Below are positions 20,839 to 30,164 of a stretch of 64,000 nucleotides of DNA, in pieces (within the stretch, counting starts at the first letter, position 1; each line of letters opens with the position of its first letter). The stretch comes from Burkholderiales bacterium. GTDB taxonomy: Bacteria > Pseudomonadota > Gammaproteobacteria > Burkholderiales > SG8-41. The notes under the pieces are model-generated. The model was given only the letters and a program-made list of their open reading frames with translations. It searched no databases and had not been told where the DNA came from. Position numbers and translations under genes: made by a program. The DNA lies in assembly GCA_019749945.1 (NCBI GenBank), contig JAIEPF010000007.1:62001-126000 (forward strand), read 5' to 3'.

Positions 20839-22206
20839 ATGAGCATGCTGTTGACAGTGATCGCATTCATCGTGGCGCTCAGCGTGCTGATCGTCGTGCA
20901 CGAGTACGGACACTACTGGGTGGCCCGTCGCTGCGGCGTCAAGGTGCTGCGGTTTTCGCTGGGATTCGGCAGGCCGATCTGGTCCAGGACCATCGGTCCC
21001 GATGCCACGCAGTGGGTGCTTGCCGCGATACCACTGGGTGGCTACGTGAAAATGCTGGATGAACGCGAAGGCGACGTGGCGCCGCATGAAGTGCATCGCG
21101 CCTTCAACCGCAAATCCGTGTGGCAGCGGTTTGCCATCGTGGTGGCGGGGCCGGCAGCCAACTTTCTGGCGGCCATTGCGCTGTACTGGGTGCTGTTTGT
21201 TCACGGCATCCCGGGCCTGGTGCCGGTGGTCGGCGAGCCCCCCGCCGGCAGTGCTGCGGCACGCGCCGGTTTTATTGCCGGCGATACGGTCCTGGGCGTC
21301 GACGGCAGCGTGGTGAGGACCTGGCAGGATTTGCGCTGGGTCGTGTTGCAGCGGGCCCTCGACAAGGCGCCGGTCAGCGTTGAATTGAAAACAGCGCAGG
21401 GGGAGGTGACCAGCCGGCAGCTGCGTTTCGACGGACTGGCTCCGGAAGACCTCGAAAAAGACGTGCTTGCCGCTCTGGGCCTGTCCCGGCAAAGGCTGAT
21501 TTTGCCGCCGGTCATCGGTGAACTGACCGGCAGCGGCGCGGCAACGCGCGCTGGCCTGCGTTCCGGCGACCGTGTGCTGAGCGTCGATGGCCAGGCTGTC
21601 GAAAACTGGGATGCCCTGGTCAAAAGTGTGCGTGCCGCGCCCGGAAGAACATTGCAGATGCGCGTGCAGCGCGGCGAAGTTGAAATGCAGAATGTGGCCG
21701 TGACTCCCGATGTCGTTGACGAGGGCGGCCTCCGCTTCGGACGCATCGGCGCTTCGCCCAAAATGGATCCGGAAGCGATGCAGGGCATGCTGGTCAATGT
21801 CAGCTACGGACCGTTTGAGAGCCTGGGCAAAGCCGTGGCCAAAACCTGGGAAACCGCGCTGTTCAGTCTGCGCATGCTCGGCAAAATGATCGTGGGAGAA
21901 GTTTCCCTGAAAAACCTGAGCGGCCCGATCACCATCGCCGATTATGCCGGCCAGTCGGCGCAGAACGGCTGGATATCCTACCTGCTGTTTCTGGGGCTGA
22001 TCAGCATCAGCCTTGGCGTGCTGAATCTGCTGCCCGTGCCGTTATTGGACGGCGGGCACTTGATGTATTATTCGGTCGAGATCATTACCGGGAAACCGGT
22101 TCCCGAAAAAGTCATGGAAGCCGGACAGCATGTTGGCATGACCCTGTTGTTTGTGCTGATGGCTTTTGCCCTGTTCAACGATATCAATCGCCTGATCGGC
22201 AACTGA
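20839..22206 (+). CDS. rseP: RIP zinc metalloprotease RseP
   Basis: Site-2-type intramembrane protease that cuts RseA to release sigma-E. Zinc motif VHEYGHYWVARR (H21, E22, H25), two periplasmic PDZ domains (about 110-290) and the C-terminal NLLPVPLLDGGHL membrane motif. 455 residues. Placed directly before bamA, which matches its role in sensing outer-membrane assembly. Confidence 0.96.
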   Translation: MSMLLTVIAFIVALSVLIVVHEYGHYWVARRCGVKVLRFSLGFGRPIWSRTIGPDATQWVLAAIPLGGYVKMLDEREGDVAPHEVHRAFNRKSVWQRFAIVVAGPAANFLAAIALYWVLFVHGIPGLVPVVGEPPAGSAAARAGFIAGDTVLGVDGSVVRTWQDLRWVVLQRALDKAPVSVELKTAQGEVTSRQLRFDGLAPEDLEKDVLAALGLSRQRLILPPVIGELTGSGAATRAGLRSGDRVLSVDGQAVENWDALVKSVRAAPGRTLQMRVQRGEVEMQNVAVTPDVVDEGGLRFGRIGASPKMDPEAMQGMLVNVSYGPFESLGKAVAKTWETALFSLRMLGKMIVGEVSLKNLSGPITIADYAGQSAQNGWISYLLFLGLISISLGVLNLLPVPLLDGGHLMYYSVEIITGKPVPEKVMEAGQHVGMTLLFVLMAFALFNDINRLIGN

Positions 22207-22210
22207 AAAT

Positions 22211-24478
22211 ATGGCATTTTTACGTGGGTTTTGTGCTGCGCTGGCATTCTTTTGCCTGCCTGTCCTGGCCATCGAACCATTTGTTGTCAAGGATATCCGG
22301 GTCGAGGGTATACAGCGGATTGAGGCGGGAACGGTATTCAGCTATCTGCCGGTCAAGGTCGGCGATACGATGACCGACGAAAAAGCCTCGCAGGCGATCA
22401 GGGCCCTGTTCGGCACCGGCTTTTTCAAGGATGTGTCGATTGAAGCCGAGGGTGGTGTGCTGGTGGTCTCGGTGCAGGAGCGGCCGTCGATTGCCCAGGT
22501 TGATTTCATCGGTACCAAGGAATTCGAAAAAGACCAGTTGCTCAAAAGTCTGCGCCAGATCGGCATCAGTGACGGGCGGATTTTTGACCGCTCCCAGCTC
22601 GATCGTGCAGAGCAGGAACTGAAGCGACAGTATCTCAGCCGGGGACGTTATGCGGTGACGGTTACAACCACCGTTACGCCGCTTGAGAGAAACCGGGTTG
22701 CTGTCAATTTCACCGTTGACGAAGGTGAAGTGGCCAAAATCCAGCAAATCAACATCATCGGCGCGAAGGCATTTCGCGAGAAAGACCTGATTGACCTGTT
22801 CATTTTGCGCACACCGGGCTGGATGACCTGGTGGAGCAAACATGACCAGTATTCACGGCAGAAACTCTCCGCCGACCTGGAAGTGCTCCGCTCGCATTAC
22901 CTGGACCGGGGTTACCTGGAATTCAACATTGATTCGACGCAGGTGACGATATCACCGGACAAAAAGGATATTTTCATCAGCATCAGCATCAGCGAAGGGC
23001 CCAAGTACACCGTGTCGGACGTCAAGGTCGCGGGCGAGCTGCTGCTGCCAGAGGCTGAAATACGCAAACTGATCACGGTCAAGCCCGGCGAAGTTTTTTC
23101 GCGGGCGAGGATATCGGAATCGACAAAAAACATCAGTGAACGTCTTGGCAGCGACGGTTATGCCTTCGCCAACGTCAATGCCGCGCCGGAACTCGACAAA
23201 ACCAAAAATCAGGCGGCCTTCACGTTTTTCATTGATCCGGGCCGGCGCGTATATGTGCGGCGCATCAATGTCGCGGGAAACAACCGCACGCGCGATGAGG
23301 TGATCCGGCGCGAGATGCGGCAGCTGGAGGGCGGCTGGTACTCCGGCGAAAAAATAAACCTGTCGCGCAGCCGCGTCGACAAGCTGGGTTATTTCACCGA
23401 GGTCAACGTCGAAACGCCGTCGGTTACCGGCACCACGGACCAGGTTGATGTCAACTTTTCGGTGGTTGAAAAACCGACCGGCAACATCCTGCTCGGTGCC
23501 GGATTCGGCAGCGGCGAAGGCGTGACGCTGTCGGGATCAGTGGCCCAGCAGAACATTTTTGGTTCGGGCAAATATGTCGCGGTTCAGGTCAACACGAGCA
23601 GGATCAATACCGTTTATTCGCTGTCCTATACCGACCCTTACTTTACGGTCGACGGCATCAGCCAGGGTTTTGATGTTTATTCACGGGAAATTGATGCCTC
23701 GCAAGCCGGCATCGGACGGTATGTGACCAATACTTTGGGCGGGGGGATTCGTTTCGGCGTGCCGGTGACGGAGCGGGATACGATCACTTACGGCCTTGCT
23801 TACGAGAGTACCGATATCACCACGTTCGCCGACAGCCCCTTGTTTTACAAGGATTATGTAGCGACGTTCGGCAATTCAAACGATGCCATCATCACTACAG
23901 CCGGCTGGGTGCGTGATGGCCGGGACAGCCGGATTTATCCGACCAAGGGCACCCTGCAGCGGGCCTTCGGCGAAATCGGCATACCGGGCGGTTCTCTCCA
24001 GTATCAAAAGGCCAATTACCAGTACCAGCGCTATTTCCCGCTGACCCGGGATTACACTCTGATGCTGAATGGCGAAATCGGCTACGGCGCGGGGTCCAAT
24101 GACAAGCCACTGCCGTTTTTCAAGAACTATTACGCGGGCGGTGTAAACTCCGTCCGTGGTTTCCGGAATGCGTCTTTAGGGCCGAAAGATTCGAATGGTG
24201 CCGCGCGCGGTGGCAGCCACCGGATGGTGGGTAACGCGGAATTCCTGTTCCCGTTCCCGGGGTTGCAGAACGACAGATCGGTCCGGCTGAGCGGGTTTTT
24301 TGATGCAGGCATGATTGCCGACAAATTTGAAACCGACGCCTTCCGCTATTCCATCGGTCTGGCGGTGTTCTGGTCGTCACCGTTCGGTCCGCTGAAGATC
24401 AGCATTGCGGCGCCGCTCAATGCCGAAACGGGCGACCGCAAGCAGGCGTTCCAGTTTACGTTTGGCGGTGCATTTTGA
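22211..24478 (+). CDS. bamA: Outer-membrane assembly factor BamA
   Basis: Central beta-barrel of the BAM complex. It has a signal peptide (about residues 1-20, ending PVLA), five POTRA domains (about 22-420; for example FVVKDIRVEGIQRIEAGTV) and a C-terminal 16-strand barrel that contains the VRGF motif (GGVNSVRGFRNASLGPKD) and ends in FTFGGAF with terminal aromatic. 755 residues, normal. Four bases after rseP. Confidence 0.97.
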   Translation: MAFLRGFCAALAFFCLPVLAIEPFVVKDIRVEGIQRIEAGTVFSYLPVKVGDTMTDEKASQAIRALFGTGFFKDVSIEAEGGVLVVSVQERPSIAQVDFIGTKEFEKDQLLKSLRQIGISDGRIFDRSQLDRAEQELKRQYLSRGRYAVTVTTTVTPLERNRVAVNFTVDEGEVAKIQQINIIGAKAFREKDLIDLFILRTPGWMTWWSKHDQYSRQKLSADLEVLRSHYLDRGYLEFNIDSTQVTISPDKKDIFISISISEGPKYTVSDVKVAGELLLPEAEIRKLITVKPGEVFSRARISESTKNISERLGSDGYAFANVNAAPELDKTKNQAAFTFFIDPGRRVYVRRINVAGNNRTRDEVIRREMRQLEGGWYSGEKINLSRSRVDKLGYFTEVNVETPSVTGTTDQVDVNFSVVEKPTGNILLGAGFGSGEGVTLSGSVAQQNIFGSGKYVAVQVNTSRINTVYSLSYTDPYFTVDGISQGFDVYSREIDASQAGIGRYVTNTLGGGIRFGVPVTERDTITYGLAYESTDITTFADSPLFYKDYVATFGNSNDAIITTAGWVRDGRDSRIYPTKGTLQRAFGEIGIPGGSLQYQKANYQYQRYFPLTRDYTLMLNGEIGYGAGSNDKPLPFFKNYYAGGVNSVRGFRNASLGPKDSNGAARGGSHRMVGNAEFLFPFPGLQNDRSVRLSGFFDAGMIADKFETDAFRYSIGLAVFWSSPFGPLKISIAAPLNAETGDRKQAFQFTFGGAF

Positions 24479-24537
24479 TGAGTGCAGGGTTCCGGGATGC
24501 CGCCGGTCACGGCATCGCGAAAGGATTCGAGGAGAGC

Positions 24538-25044
24538 ATGTTGAAAAGATTGTTCCTGGCACTGGCGGCAATGGTCATGGTGTGCAGCACCGCCCTGGCG
24601 ATTGCGGCCGAGCTGAAAATCGGATTTATCGATGCCGAGCGCATCAACAGGGAAAGTGCGCCTGCAGAGCGCGCCAGCAAGCAGCTGGAAAAGGAATTTG
24701 CACCGCGGGCGCAGGAACTGCAGCGGCGGGAAGCGCAGATCAAGACGCTGCAGGGGCAACTGGAAAAGGACGCGGTGACCATGGGCGAAAGCGACCGCCG
24801 CACCAAGGAGCAGGAACTCGGACGGCTGAATCTGGATTTCCAGCGCATGCAGCGTGAATACCGTGAAGACCTGAATCTGCGCCGCAACCAGGAGCTGGCT
24901 GCCCTGTTCGAACGGGCAAATCGCGTCATCAGGCAGATTGCCGAGGCGGAGAAATACGACATCATCCTGCAGGAAGCGGTGTACCGTAATCCCAAGATCG
25001 ACATCACCGACAAGGTGCTGAAGGCGCTGGCCGACGGCAAATAG
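24538..25044 (+). CDS. skp: OmpH/Skp-family periplasmic chaperone
   Basis: Periplasmic holdase for outer-membrane proteins en route to BAM. ATG 24538 gives 168 residues with a clear signal peptide (LKRLFLALAAMVMVCSTALA), the conserved KIGFIDAERI block, a long charged helical hairpin (about 40-130), and a C-terminal YDIILQEAVYRNPKIDIT block. GGAG lies seven bases before this ATG; an earlier in-frame ATG at 24475 overlaps bamA and lacks a signal-like N-terminus. Confidence 0.92.
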   Translation: MLKRLFLALAAMVMVCSTALAIAAELKIGFIDAERINRESAPAERASKQLEKEFAPRAQELQRREAQIKTLQGQLEKDAVTMGESDRRTKEQELGRLNLDFQRMQREYREDLNLRRNQELAALFERANRVIRQIAEAEKYDIILQEAVYRNPKIDITDKVLKALADGK

Positions 25045-25096
25045 CCGTGTCCGGCATGGCCCAGCGGTGCCGCCATCCCGACACTGTTCCGTTTCG

Positions 25097-26149
25097 ATGG
25101 AGAATCAACTGCCACCGTCATTGAGCCTGGGAGAGATCGTTGGTCGCCTGGGTGGTGAATTGATCGGCGATGCCGGCATCACTGTCAGGCAGGTGGCCAC
25201 GCTGGAAAAAGCGACGCCGGATACCATCGCATTTCTTGCCAACGAGCGTTATGTCGGACAGTTAAAAGGCACCCGCGCCGGGGCGGTCATTGTCGGCGCC
25301 CAGCTGCGCGAACCGCTGGACATGCCGCGTATCATCGCGGCCAATCCCTATGCCTATTTTGCCCGTGTTTCTGCGCTGTTCAATCCGGCTCCGGCAAACA
25401 CGGCAGGCATCCACCCTGCGGCGGTGGTGCATCCGCAGGCACGTCTTGGTACGGGTGTGCGCGTCGGCGCCGGTGCCGTGATCGAGGAGGGTGTCATCGT
25501 TGGCGCCGGTTGCAGCATCGGTGCCGGCACCTGCCTTGATGTCGGCGTTGAATTGGGTGAAGGCAGCATGCTGTATCCGAATGTCACGATTTACCATGAC
25601 TGTGTTCTGGGCAAACGCGCCATCGTCCACGCCGGTGTCGTGATCGGCGCCGACGGTTTTGGCATCGCCATGGACGAGGGGCGCTGGCTCAAGGTGCCGC
25701 AGATCGGAAGGGTGCGGATCGGTGATGACGTCGAAATCGGTGCCAACACCACCATCGACCGTGGCGCCATAGACGATACGGTGATCGAAGACGGCGTCAA
25801 ACTCGACAACCAGATCCAGGTGGGTCACAACGTGCGCATCGGCGCGCATACCGCCATTGCCGCCTGTGTCGGCATCGCCGGGAGTTCGCGGATAGGCCGT
25901 TTCTGCCGCATTGGTGGCGCATCCGGCATTGCCGGCCACCTGAGTATCGCCGACAATGTGGAAATTTCAGCGCACACGCTGATCACCAAATCGATTACCG
26001 AAGCCGGAACCTATACCGGCGCCTATCCCTTCGAAAGCAACCGTGACTGGCGCCGCAACGCGGCCAGCCTGCGCAATCTCGGCGAACTGACGTCGAGGGT
26101 GCGCGCGCTGGAGCAGGCACTGAAGCCGGGGAAAAAAGGAAAAACATGA
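25097..26149 (+). CDS. lpxD: UDP-3-O-(3-hydroxyacyl)glucosamine N-acyltransferase
   Basis: Third step of lipid A synthesis. N-terminal UDP-binding domain ([18 protein letters not shown]) followed by a left-handed beta-helix of hexapeptide repeats (about 115-300) with the catalytic histidine region [10 protein letters not shown]. 350 residues from ATG 25097. It overlaps fabZ by four bases. Confidence 0.96.
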   Translation: MENQLPPSLSLGEIVGRLGGELIGDAGITVRQVATLEKATPDTIAFLANERYVGQLKGTRAGAVIVGAQLREPLDMPRIIAANPYAYFARVSALFNPAPANTAGIHPAAVVHPQARLGTGVRVGAGAVIEEGVIVGAGCSIGAGTCLDVGVELGEGSMLYPNVTIYHDCVLGKRAIVHAGVVIGADGFGIAMDEGRWLKVPQIGRVRIGDDVEIGANTTIDRGAIDDTVIEDGVKLDNQIQVGHNVRIGAHTAIAACVGIAGSSRIGRFCRIGGASGIAGHLSIADNVEISAHTLITKSITEAGTYTGAYPFESNRDWRRNAASLRNLGELTSRVRALEQALKPGKKGKT

Positions 26150-26604
26150 AGAGCATGGATATCAACGAAGTCCTGCGATATCTGCCGCATCGCTACCCGT
26201 TCCTGCTGATCGACAGGGTGCTTTCGTACGAGCCGGGCAAGGACATCGTGGCGCTGAAAAACGTCACCATCAACGAACCGTTTTTCAGCGGCCATTTTCC
26301 GCATCACCCGGTGATGCCCGGTGTGCTGATCATCGAGGCGATGGCGCAGGCGGCGGCGATACTGTCGTTCGTGACCATGGGTGCCAAGGCCAACGACCAG
26401 TCGATTTATTATTTTGTCGGCATCGACAATGCGCGTTTCAAGCGCCCGGTCACCGCCGGGGACGCGCTCCACCTGCATGTCTCGCTGACCCGGCATGTGC
26501 GCGGCATCTGGAAATTCGCCGCCGAGGCCCGTGTCGGCGATGTGGTGGTGGCGGAAGCCGAACTGATGTGCACCGTCCGCGACCTGCCGGGCGACGCGGG
26601 CTGA
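26146..26604 (+). CDS. fabZ: 3-hydroxyacyl-ACP dehydratase FabZ
   Basis: Hot-dog-fold dehydratase of fatty acid elongation, clustered with lipid A genes that compete for 3-hydroxyacyl-ACP. [13 protein letters not shown] and [22 protein letters not shown] (catalytic His and Glu) are diagnostic. 152 residues; ATG 26146 has AAGGA upstream, with a second ATG at 26155 possible. Confidence 0.96.
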   Translation: MKSMDINEVLRYLPHRYPFLLIDRVLSYEPGKDIVALKNVTINEPFFSGHFPHHPVMPGVLIIEAMAQAAAILSFVTMGAKANDQSIYYFVGIDNARFKRPVTAGDALHLHVSLTRHVRGIWKFAAEARVGDVVVAEAELMCTVRDLPGDAG

Positions 26605-26612
26605 GGCTTGCC

Positions 26613-27392
26613 GTGGCCGCGCTGGTTCATTCCACTGCCATAGTCGATCCCCGGGCACGGCTCGCCGCCGATGTCACGGTCGGTGCGTATTCCGTCATCG
26701 GCGCCGATGTCGAAATCGGCGCGGCAACGCGCATCGGTCCGCATGTCGTGATCGGGGAACACACCCGGATCGGCGCGCGCAACACGATTTTCCAGTTCTG
26801 CTCGATCGGCGCGGCACCGCAGGACAAAAAATACGCGGGTGAGCCGACCCGGCTCGAAATCGGCGATGACAACACCATCCGCGAGTTCTGCACGCTGAAT
26901 CGCGGTACCGTCCAGGATGCCGGCGTCACCCGTGTCGGCAACCACAACTGGATCATGGCGTATGTGCACCTTGCGCATGACTGCCAGGTCGGCAATCACA
27001 CGATCTTTGCCAATAATGCGCAGCTCGCAGGTCACGTGCATGTTGGTGATCACGCGATCCTCGGCGGTTTCACGGTGGTGCACCAGTTCTGCCGCATCGG
27101 CGCCCACAGCATCACCGCGATGGGAACCATTCTGCTGCAGGATCTGCCGCCGTACGTGATGGCATCGGGCAATACCGCCGAGCCGCACGGCATCAACGCC
27201 GAGGGCCTGAAACGCCGAGGCCATTCAGCCGCGGCGATTGCCGCGATCAAACGCGCGTACAAAACGCTGTACAAGTCCGGGCTGTCGCTGGATGAGGCCT
27301 GTGCCCGGATCACCGCGGACAGTGCCGTGCAGCCGGCATTGCTGCCGCTGGCGGAGTTCCTGGCCACGCCGGGCCGCGGCGTCATCCGCTGA
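26613..27392 (+). CDS. lpxA: UDP-N-acetylglucosamine O-acyltransferase
   Basis: First step of lipid A synthesis. Hexapeptide-repeat beta-helix ([11 protein letters not shown] at the start) with the catalytic histidine in [12 protein letters not shown], then a C-terminal helical domain with [20 protein letters not shown]. The start is GTG 26613 with GAGG six bases upstream, giving 259 residues close to the E. coli length; the frame extends upstream into fabZ without a conserved block. Confidence 0.95.
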   Translation: MAALVHSTAIVDPRARLAADVTVGAYSVIGADVEIGAATRIGPHVVIGEHTRIGARNTIFQFCSIGAAPQDKKYAGEPTRLEIGDDNTIREFCTLNRGTVQDAGVTRVGNHNWIMAYVHLAHDCQVGNHTIFANNAQLAGHVHVGDHAILGGFTVVHQFCRIGAHSITAMGTILLQDLPPYVMASGNTAEPHGINAEGLKRRGHSAAAIAAIKRAYKTLYKSGLSLDEACARITADSAVQPALLPLAEFLATPGRGVIR

Positions 27393-27397
27393 ACCTG

Positions 27398-28570
27398 GTG
27401 CCGCAGGAAATGGCGTCCGCAGGTCCACTGATCGGCATTGTTGCGGGCGAACCTTCCGGCGACCTGTTGGGCGGGGCGCTGGTGCAGGCGCTGGCCAAAC
27501 GTATTCCCGGTGCACGATTTGTCGGCATCGGCGGCGCGCAGATGACGGCAGCCGGAGTGCAATCCCTTTATCCGCTGGAAAAACTCTCGGTGCGCGGCTA
27601 TGTCGAAGTGCTGCGCCATTACCGCGAGATCATCGGCATCCGGCGCGAGCTGAAACAGCACTTTCTCCGTGAACGGCCGGCGGTGTTCATCGGCATCGAT
27701 GCACCGGATTTCAATCTCGATCTGGAACACGCTTTGAAGATCGCCGGAATACCGACTGTGCATTACGTCAGTCCTTCGATCTGGGCCTGGCGCGGCGGGC
27801 GCATCCGCAAAATCGCCAAGGCCGTGTCGCGGATGCTGACGGTGTTTCCCTTCGAGGCGCAAATCTATGAAAAGGCCGGAATACCCGTCAGTTATGTCGG
27901 GCATCCGCTGGCCGACATGCTGGCCGGCGCACCGTCGCGCACCGAAGCGCGCGCAGGCCTGCGCATTCCGCTTTCGGCCCCCGTGGTCGCATTGCTGCCC
28001 GGCAGCCGGGTCAGCGAACTCGAAAGTCTGGCTGATGTATATGTCGCTGCCGCGGAAAAAATCGCCGCGGAAATTGACGGTGTGCGCCTGCTGGTGCCGC
28101 TGGTGAATCGCCAGACGCGTGAATTGTTCGAGGCCGCGCTGTACCGTCGCCAGAGCGGCGAACTCGAAATCAAGCTGCTGTTCGGCCACGCCCATGAGGC
28201 AATGGCCGCGGCCGATGTGGTGCTGGTCGCTTCGGGCACCGCGACGCTGGAAGCGGCGCTGCTGCAGCGGGCGATGGTGATCACCTATCGCATGCCGCGC
28301 CTGAGCTGGTGGATCATGAACAGCCGGCGTTATCAGCCCTGGGTGGGGCTGCCCAACATCCTGGCCGGTGAATTCGTGGTGCCGGAACTGCTGCAGGACG
28401 CTGCGACGCCGGAAGCGCTGTCGGCGGCAGTCATCGACCTGCTGCGCGACAAGGACAAACGCAAGGCCATCGAAGAGCGTTTTGCGCAAATGGCCGCTGA
28501 ACTCAAGCATGATGCCGCGGAGCGTGCGGCCGAGGCGATCCTGCCTTACCTTGGTGGCGGCGCATCTTGA
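27398..28570 (+). CDS. lpxB: Lipid A disaccharide synthase
   Basis: GT19 glycosyltransferase joining UDP-diacylglucosamine and lipid [15 protein letters not shown] near the N-terminus, [41 protein letters not shown] and [10 protein letters not shown] are family motifs. About 390 residues from GTG 27398; ATG 27410 is an alternative. It overlaps rnhB by four bases. Confidence 0.96.
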   Translation: MPQEMASAGPLIGIVAGEPSGDLLGGALVQALAKRIPGARFVGIGGAQMTAAGVQSLYPLEKLSVRGYVEVLRHYREIIGIRRELKQHFLRERPAVFIGIDAPDFNLDLEHALKIAGIPTVHYVSPSIWAWRGGRIRKIAKAVSRMLTVFPFEAQIYEKAGIPVSYVGHPLADMLAGAPSRTEARAGLRIPLSAPVVALLPGSRVSELESLADVYVAAAEKIAAEIDGVRLLVPLVNRQTRELFEAALYRRQSGELEIKLLFGHAHEAMAAADVVLVASGTATLEAALLQRAMVITYRMPRLSWWIMNSRRYQPWVGLPNILAGEFVVPELLQDAATPEALSAAVIDLLRDKDKRKAIEERFAQMAAELKHDAAERAAEAILPYLGGGAS

Positions 28571-29133
28571 GTGTGGTGATCTGCGGTGTTGATGAAGCAG
28601 GGCGCGGACCACTGGCTGGTCCGGTCTTTGCCGCCGCGGTGATCCTTGACGACCCGCCGCGCATCAAAGGCCTGGCCGACTCGAAAAAGCTCGCCGCAAA
28701 ACGCCGACACGCGCTGTTTGATGAGATTAAGCAGCATGCGGTCGCCTGGGCGGTGGCCAGTGCCAGCGTCGAGGAAATCGACGCGATCAACATCCTTCAG
28801 GCCAGCCTGCTGGCGATGCGCCGTGCGGTGCTGGCGCTGAATCCGCAGCCGGCAATGATACTGGTCGATGGCCTGCATGTGCCCAAGGTGACGATGCCGG
28901 CGCGCGCCATCGTGCAGGGCGATGCCACGGTGCCGGCGATTTCCGCGGCATCCATCCTCGCCAAGGTGGCGCGTGATGCGGTGATGCTGGAATTACATGC
29001 GGCCTATCCCGAGTACGGCTTTGACCGGCACAAGGGCTACGGCACCGCCGTGCATATGGCGGCACTGCGCCGTCTGGGTGCGACGCCGGCGCATCGCCGC
29101 AGTTTTGCGCCGGTGCGCGCAGTCATAAAATAG
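28567..29133 (+). CDS. rnhB: Ribonuclease HII
   Basis: Removes ribonucleotides and RNA from DNA. Metal-binding block [15 protein letters not shown] at the N-terminus, then GLADSKKL and [13 protein letters not shown]. 188 residues. The likely start is TTG 28567 overlapping the lpxB stop; GTG 28573 is an alternative. It is the last gene of the long envelope run and converges on senB. Confidence 0.95.
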   Translation: MSVVICGVDEAGRGPLAGPVFAAAVILDDPPRIKGLADSKKLAAKRRHALFDEIKQHAVAWAVASASVEEIDAINILQASLLAMRRAVLALNPQPAMILVDGLHVPKVTMPARAIVQGDATVPAISAASILAKVARDAVMLELHAAYPEYGFDRHKGYGTAVHMAALRRLGATPAHRRSFAPVRAVIK

Positions 29134-29139
29134 TTAATA

Positions 29140-29154
29140 AAAACAAATACTTAT
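29140..29154 (+). repeat. AT-rich intergenic motif, copy B
   Basis: AAAACAAATACTTAT between the convergent ends of rnhB and senB, overlapping the senB stop codon. Same motif family as 16701-16716, 43506-43519 and 61785-61798. Confidence 0.4.
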
Positions 29155-30110
29155 GATATGGCGCTTGGCAGGCCCAGCAACAGCTTCCGCAGGCCGCGTT
29201 TTTCCTGAGCGGCACTGATCAGCTTGCGGCGTTCGGCGCACTGCGCTTCCAGCGCAGCAAGAAATTCCGGCCTGGTTTCAATCCTGCGCAGCAGTTTTGC
29301 CAGCGCAGGCGCAGCGCTGACCGGGTAATAACCGCGGTAAGCGCGGCCGAGCATGCCGACGTTGCCGGAAATCCTTGAGGCAATCACCGGCACCCCGGCC
29401 ATCAGTGCTTCGCTGATGACATTGGCGCCGCCTTCCATCCTCGAGCTGAGCAGCATCGCACGGGCGCGGGCCAGTGTCGCGAGCGCCTGCGGCCGCGCCA
29501 GTTCACCGAGCCAGACATAACGCGGTTCGCGTTTCATCCAGTGCCGGGCTTCGGCGGCGAACGCCGGATCACGCGCGCCGCCGATGTGGGTGAGGCGGAT
29601 GCGGCTGGCGGCGGGCAGGTGTTTCAGCGCTGCCGCGCCGCAGAAGGGATCTTTTTCTTCGCGCAGGTGGCCGCTGATGACGATTTCAAAGCAGGATTGC
29701 AGCGGCGGGCGGCGGGGGATCGTCTCGCAGGACTGATAGATGACATGGGTCTTGCGCCGCAACCGGGGTGCAAGTTCGCGCAGTCCCATGTCCTGCAGCA
29801 CCACCATGCGCGTCGCCAGTTCCAGCGATTCCTGGGCGTTAGCATCGCTGTGGATGTCGCGGTAGAGATCGGTGCCGGTCAGCGCGAGGATCAGCGGGCG
29901 TTCCGGATAACGTTCGGCAAAACGCGCGATCGAATCATGGCTGCGCCGCGCGTGCAGGGCCAGCAGCAGGTCGGCGCTGCGGCCGTTCCATTCCTGCTGG
30001 ATGCCGACCTGGTGTCCCAGTTCACGCAGCAGCTGCGCCCAGCGCACGGCGGTGTTGCGGTTGCCGTAACGCGAGGTCGCGGCGGCGGGGGTGATCAGCG
30101 CAATTTTCAT
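29151..30110 (-). CDS. senB: Selenosugar synthase SenB-like glycosyltransferase
   Basis: GT-B fold glycosyltransferase. In the described senABC pathway SenB joins selenophosphate and a UDP-sugar to make a selenosugar. The 319-residue product starts MKIALITPAA, then GNRNTAVRWAQLLRELGH, ADLLLALHARRSHDSIARF and ALTGTDLYRDI. I recognise these as the block typical of this small family (long catalogued as an uncharacterised glycosyltransferase). The C-terminal half carries the donor-site GGANVISEALMAGVPVIAS. It is divergent from senA across 54 bases, which supports the call. The selenophosphate synthetase (senC/selD) is not in the window. Confidence 0.82.
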   Translation of the reverse strand: MKIALITPAAATSRYGNRNTAVRWAQLLRELGHQVGIQQEWNGRSADLLLALHARRSHDSIARFAERYPERPLILALTGTDLYRDIHSDANAQESLELATRMVVLQDMGLRELAPRLRRKTHVIYQSCETIPRRPPLQSCFEIVISGHLREEKDPFCGAAALKHLPAASRIRLTHIGGARDPAFAAEARHWMKREPRYVWLGELARPQALATLARARAMLLSSRMEGGANVISEALMAGVPVIASRISGNVGMLGRAYRGYYPVSAAPALAKLLRRIETRPEFLAALEAQCAERRKLISAAQEKRGLRKLLLGLPSAIS

Positions 30111-30164
30111 CAACAGGCTTATCCGGATACACTTCGGGGCCAATATAACAAACTCCCCGAACTG
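30111..30164. promoter_or_regulatory. Divergent senB/senA promoter region
   Basis: A 54-base gap with overlapping -10-like elements: TATAAC (30144-30149, plus) and TATATT on the minus strand over the same bases. With so little room the senA leader would be very short if ATG 30165 is used. No Shine-Dalgarno sequence is evident for either gene. Confidence 0.35.

Noticed and set aside
29541-30164. Upstream extension of senA giving a 638-residue product
   Set aside because: The extra 208 codons are antisense to senB and lack conservation; the EgtB-like domain begins at about 30165.
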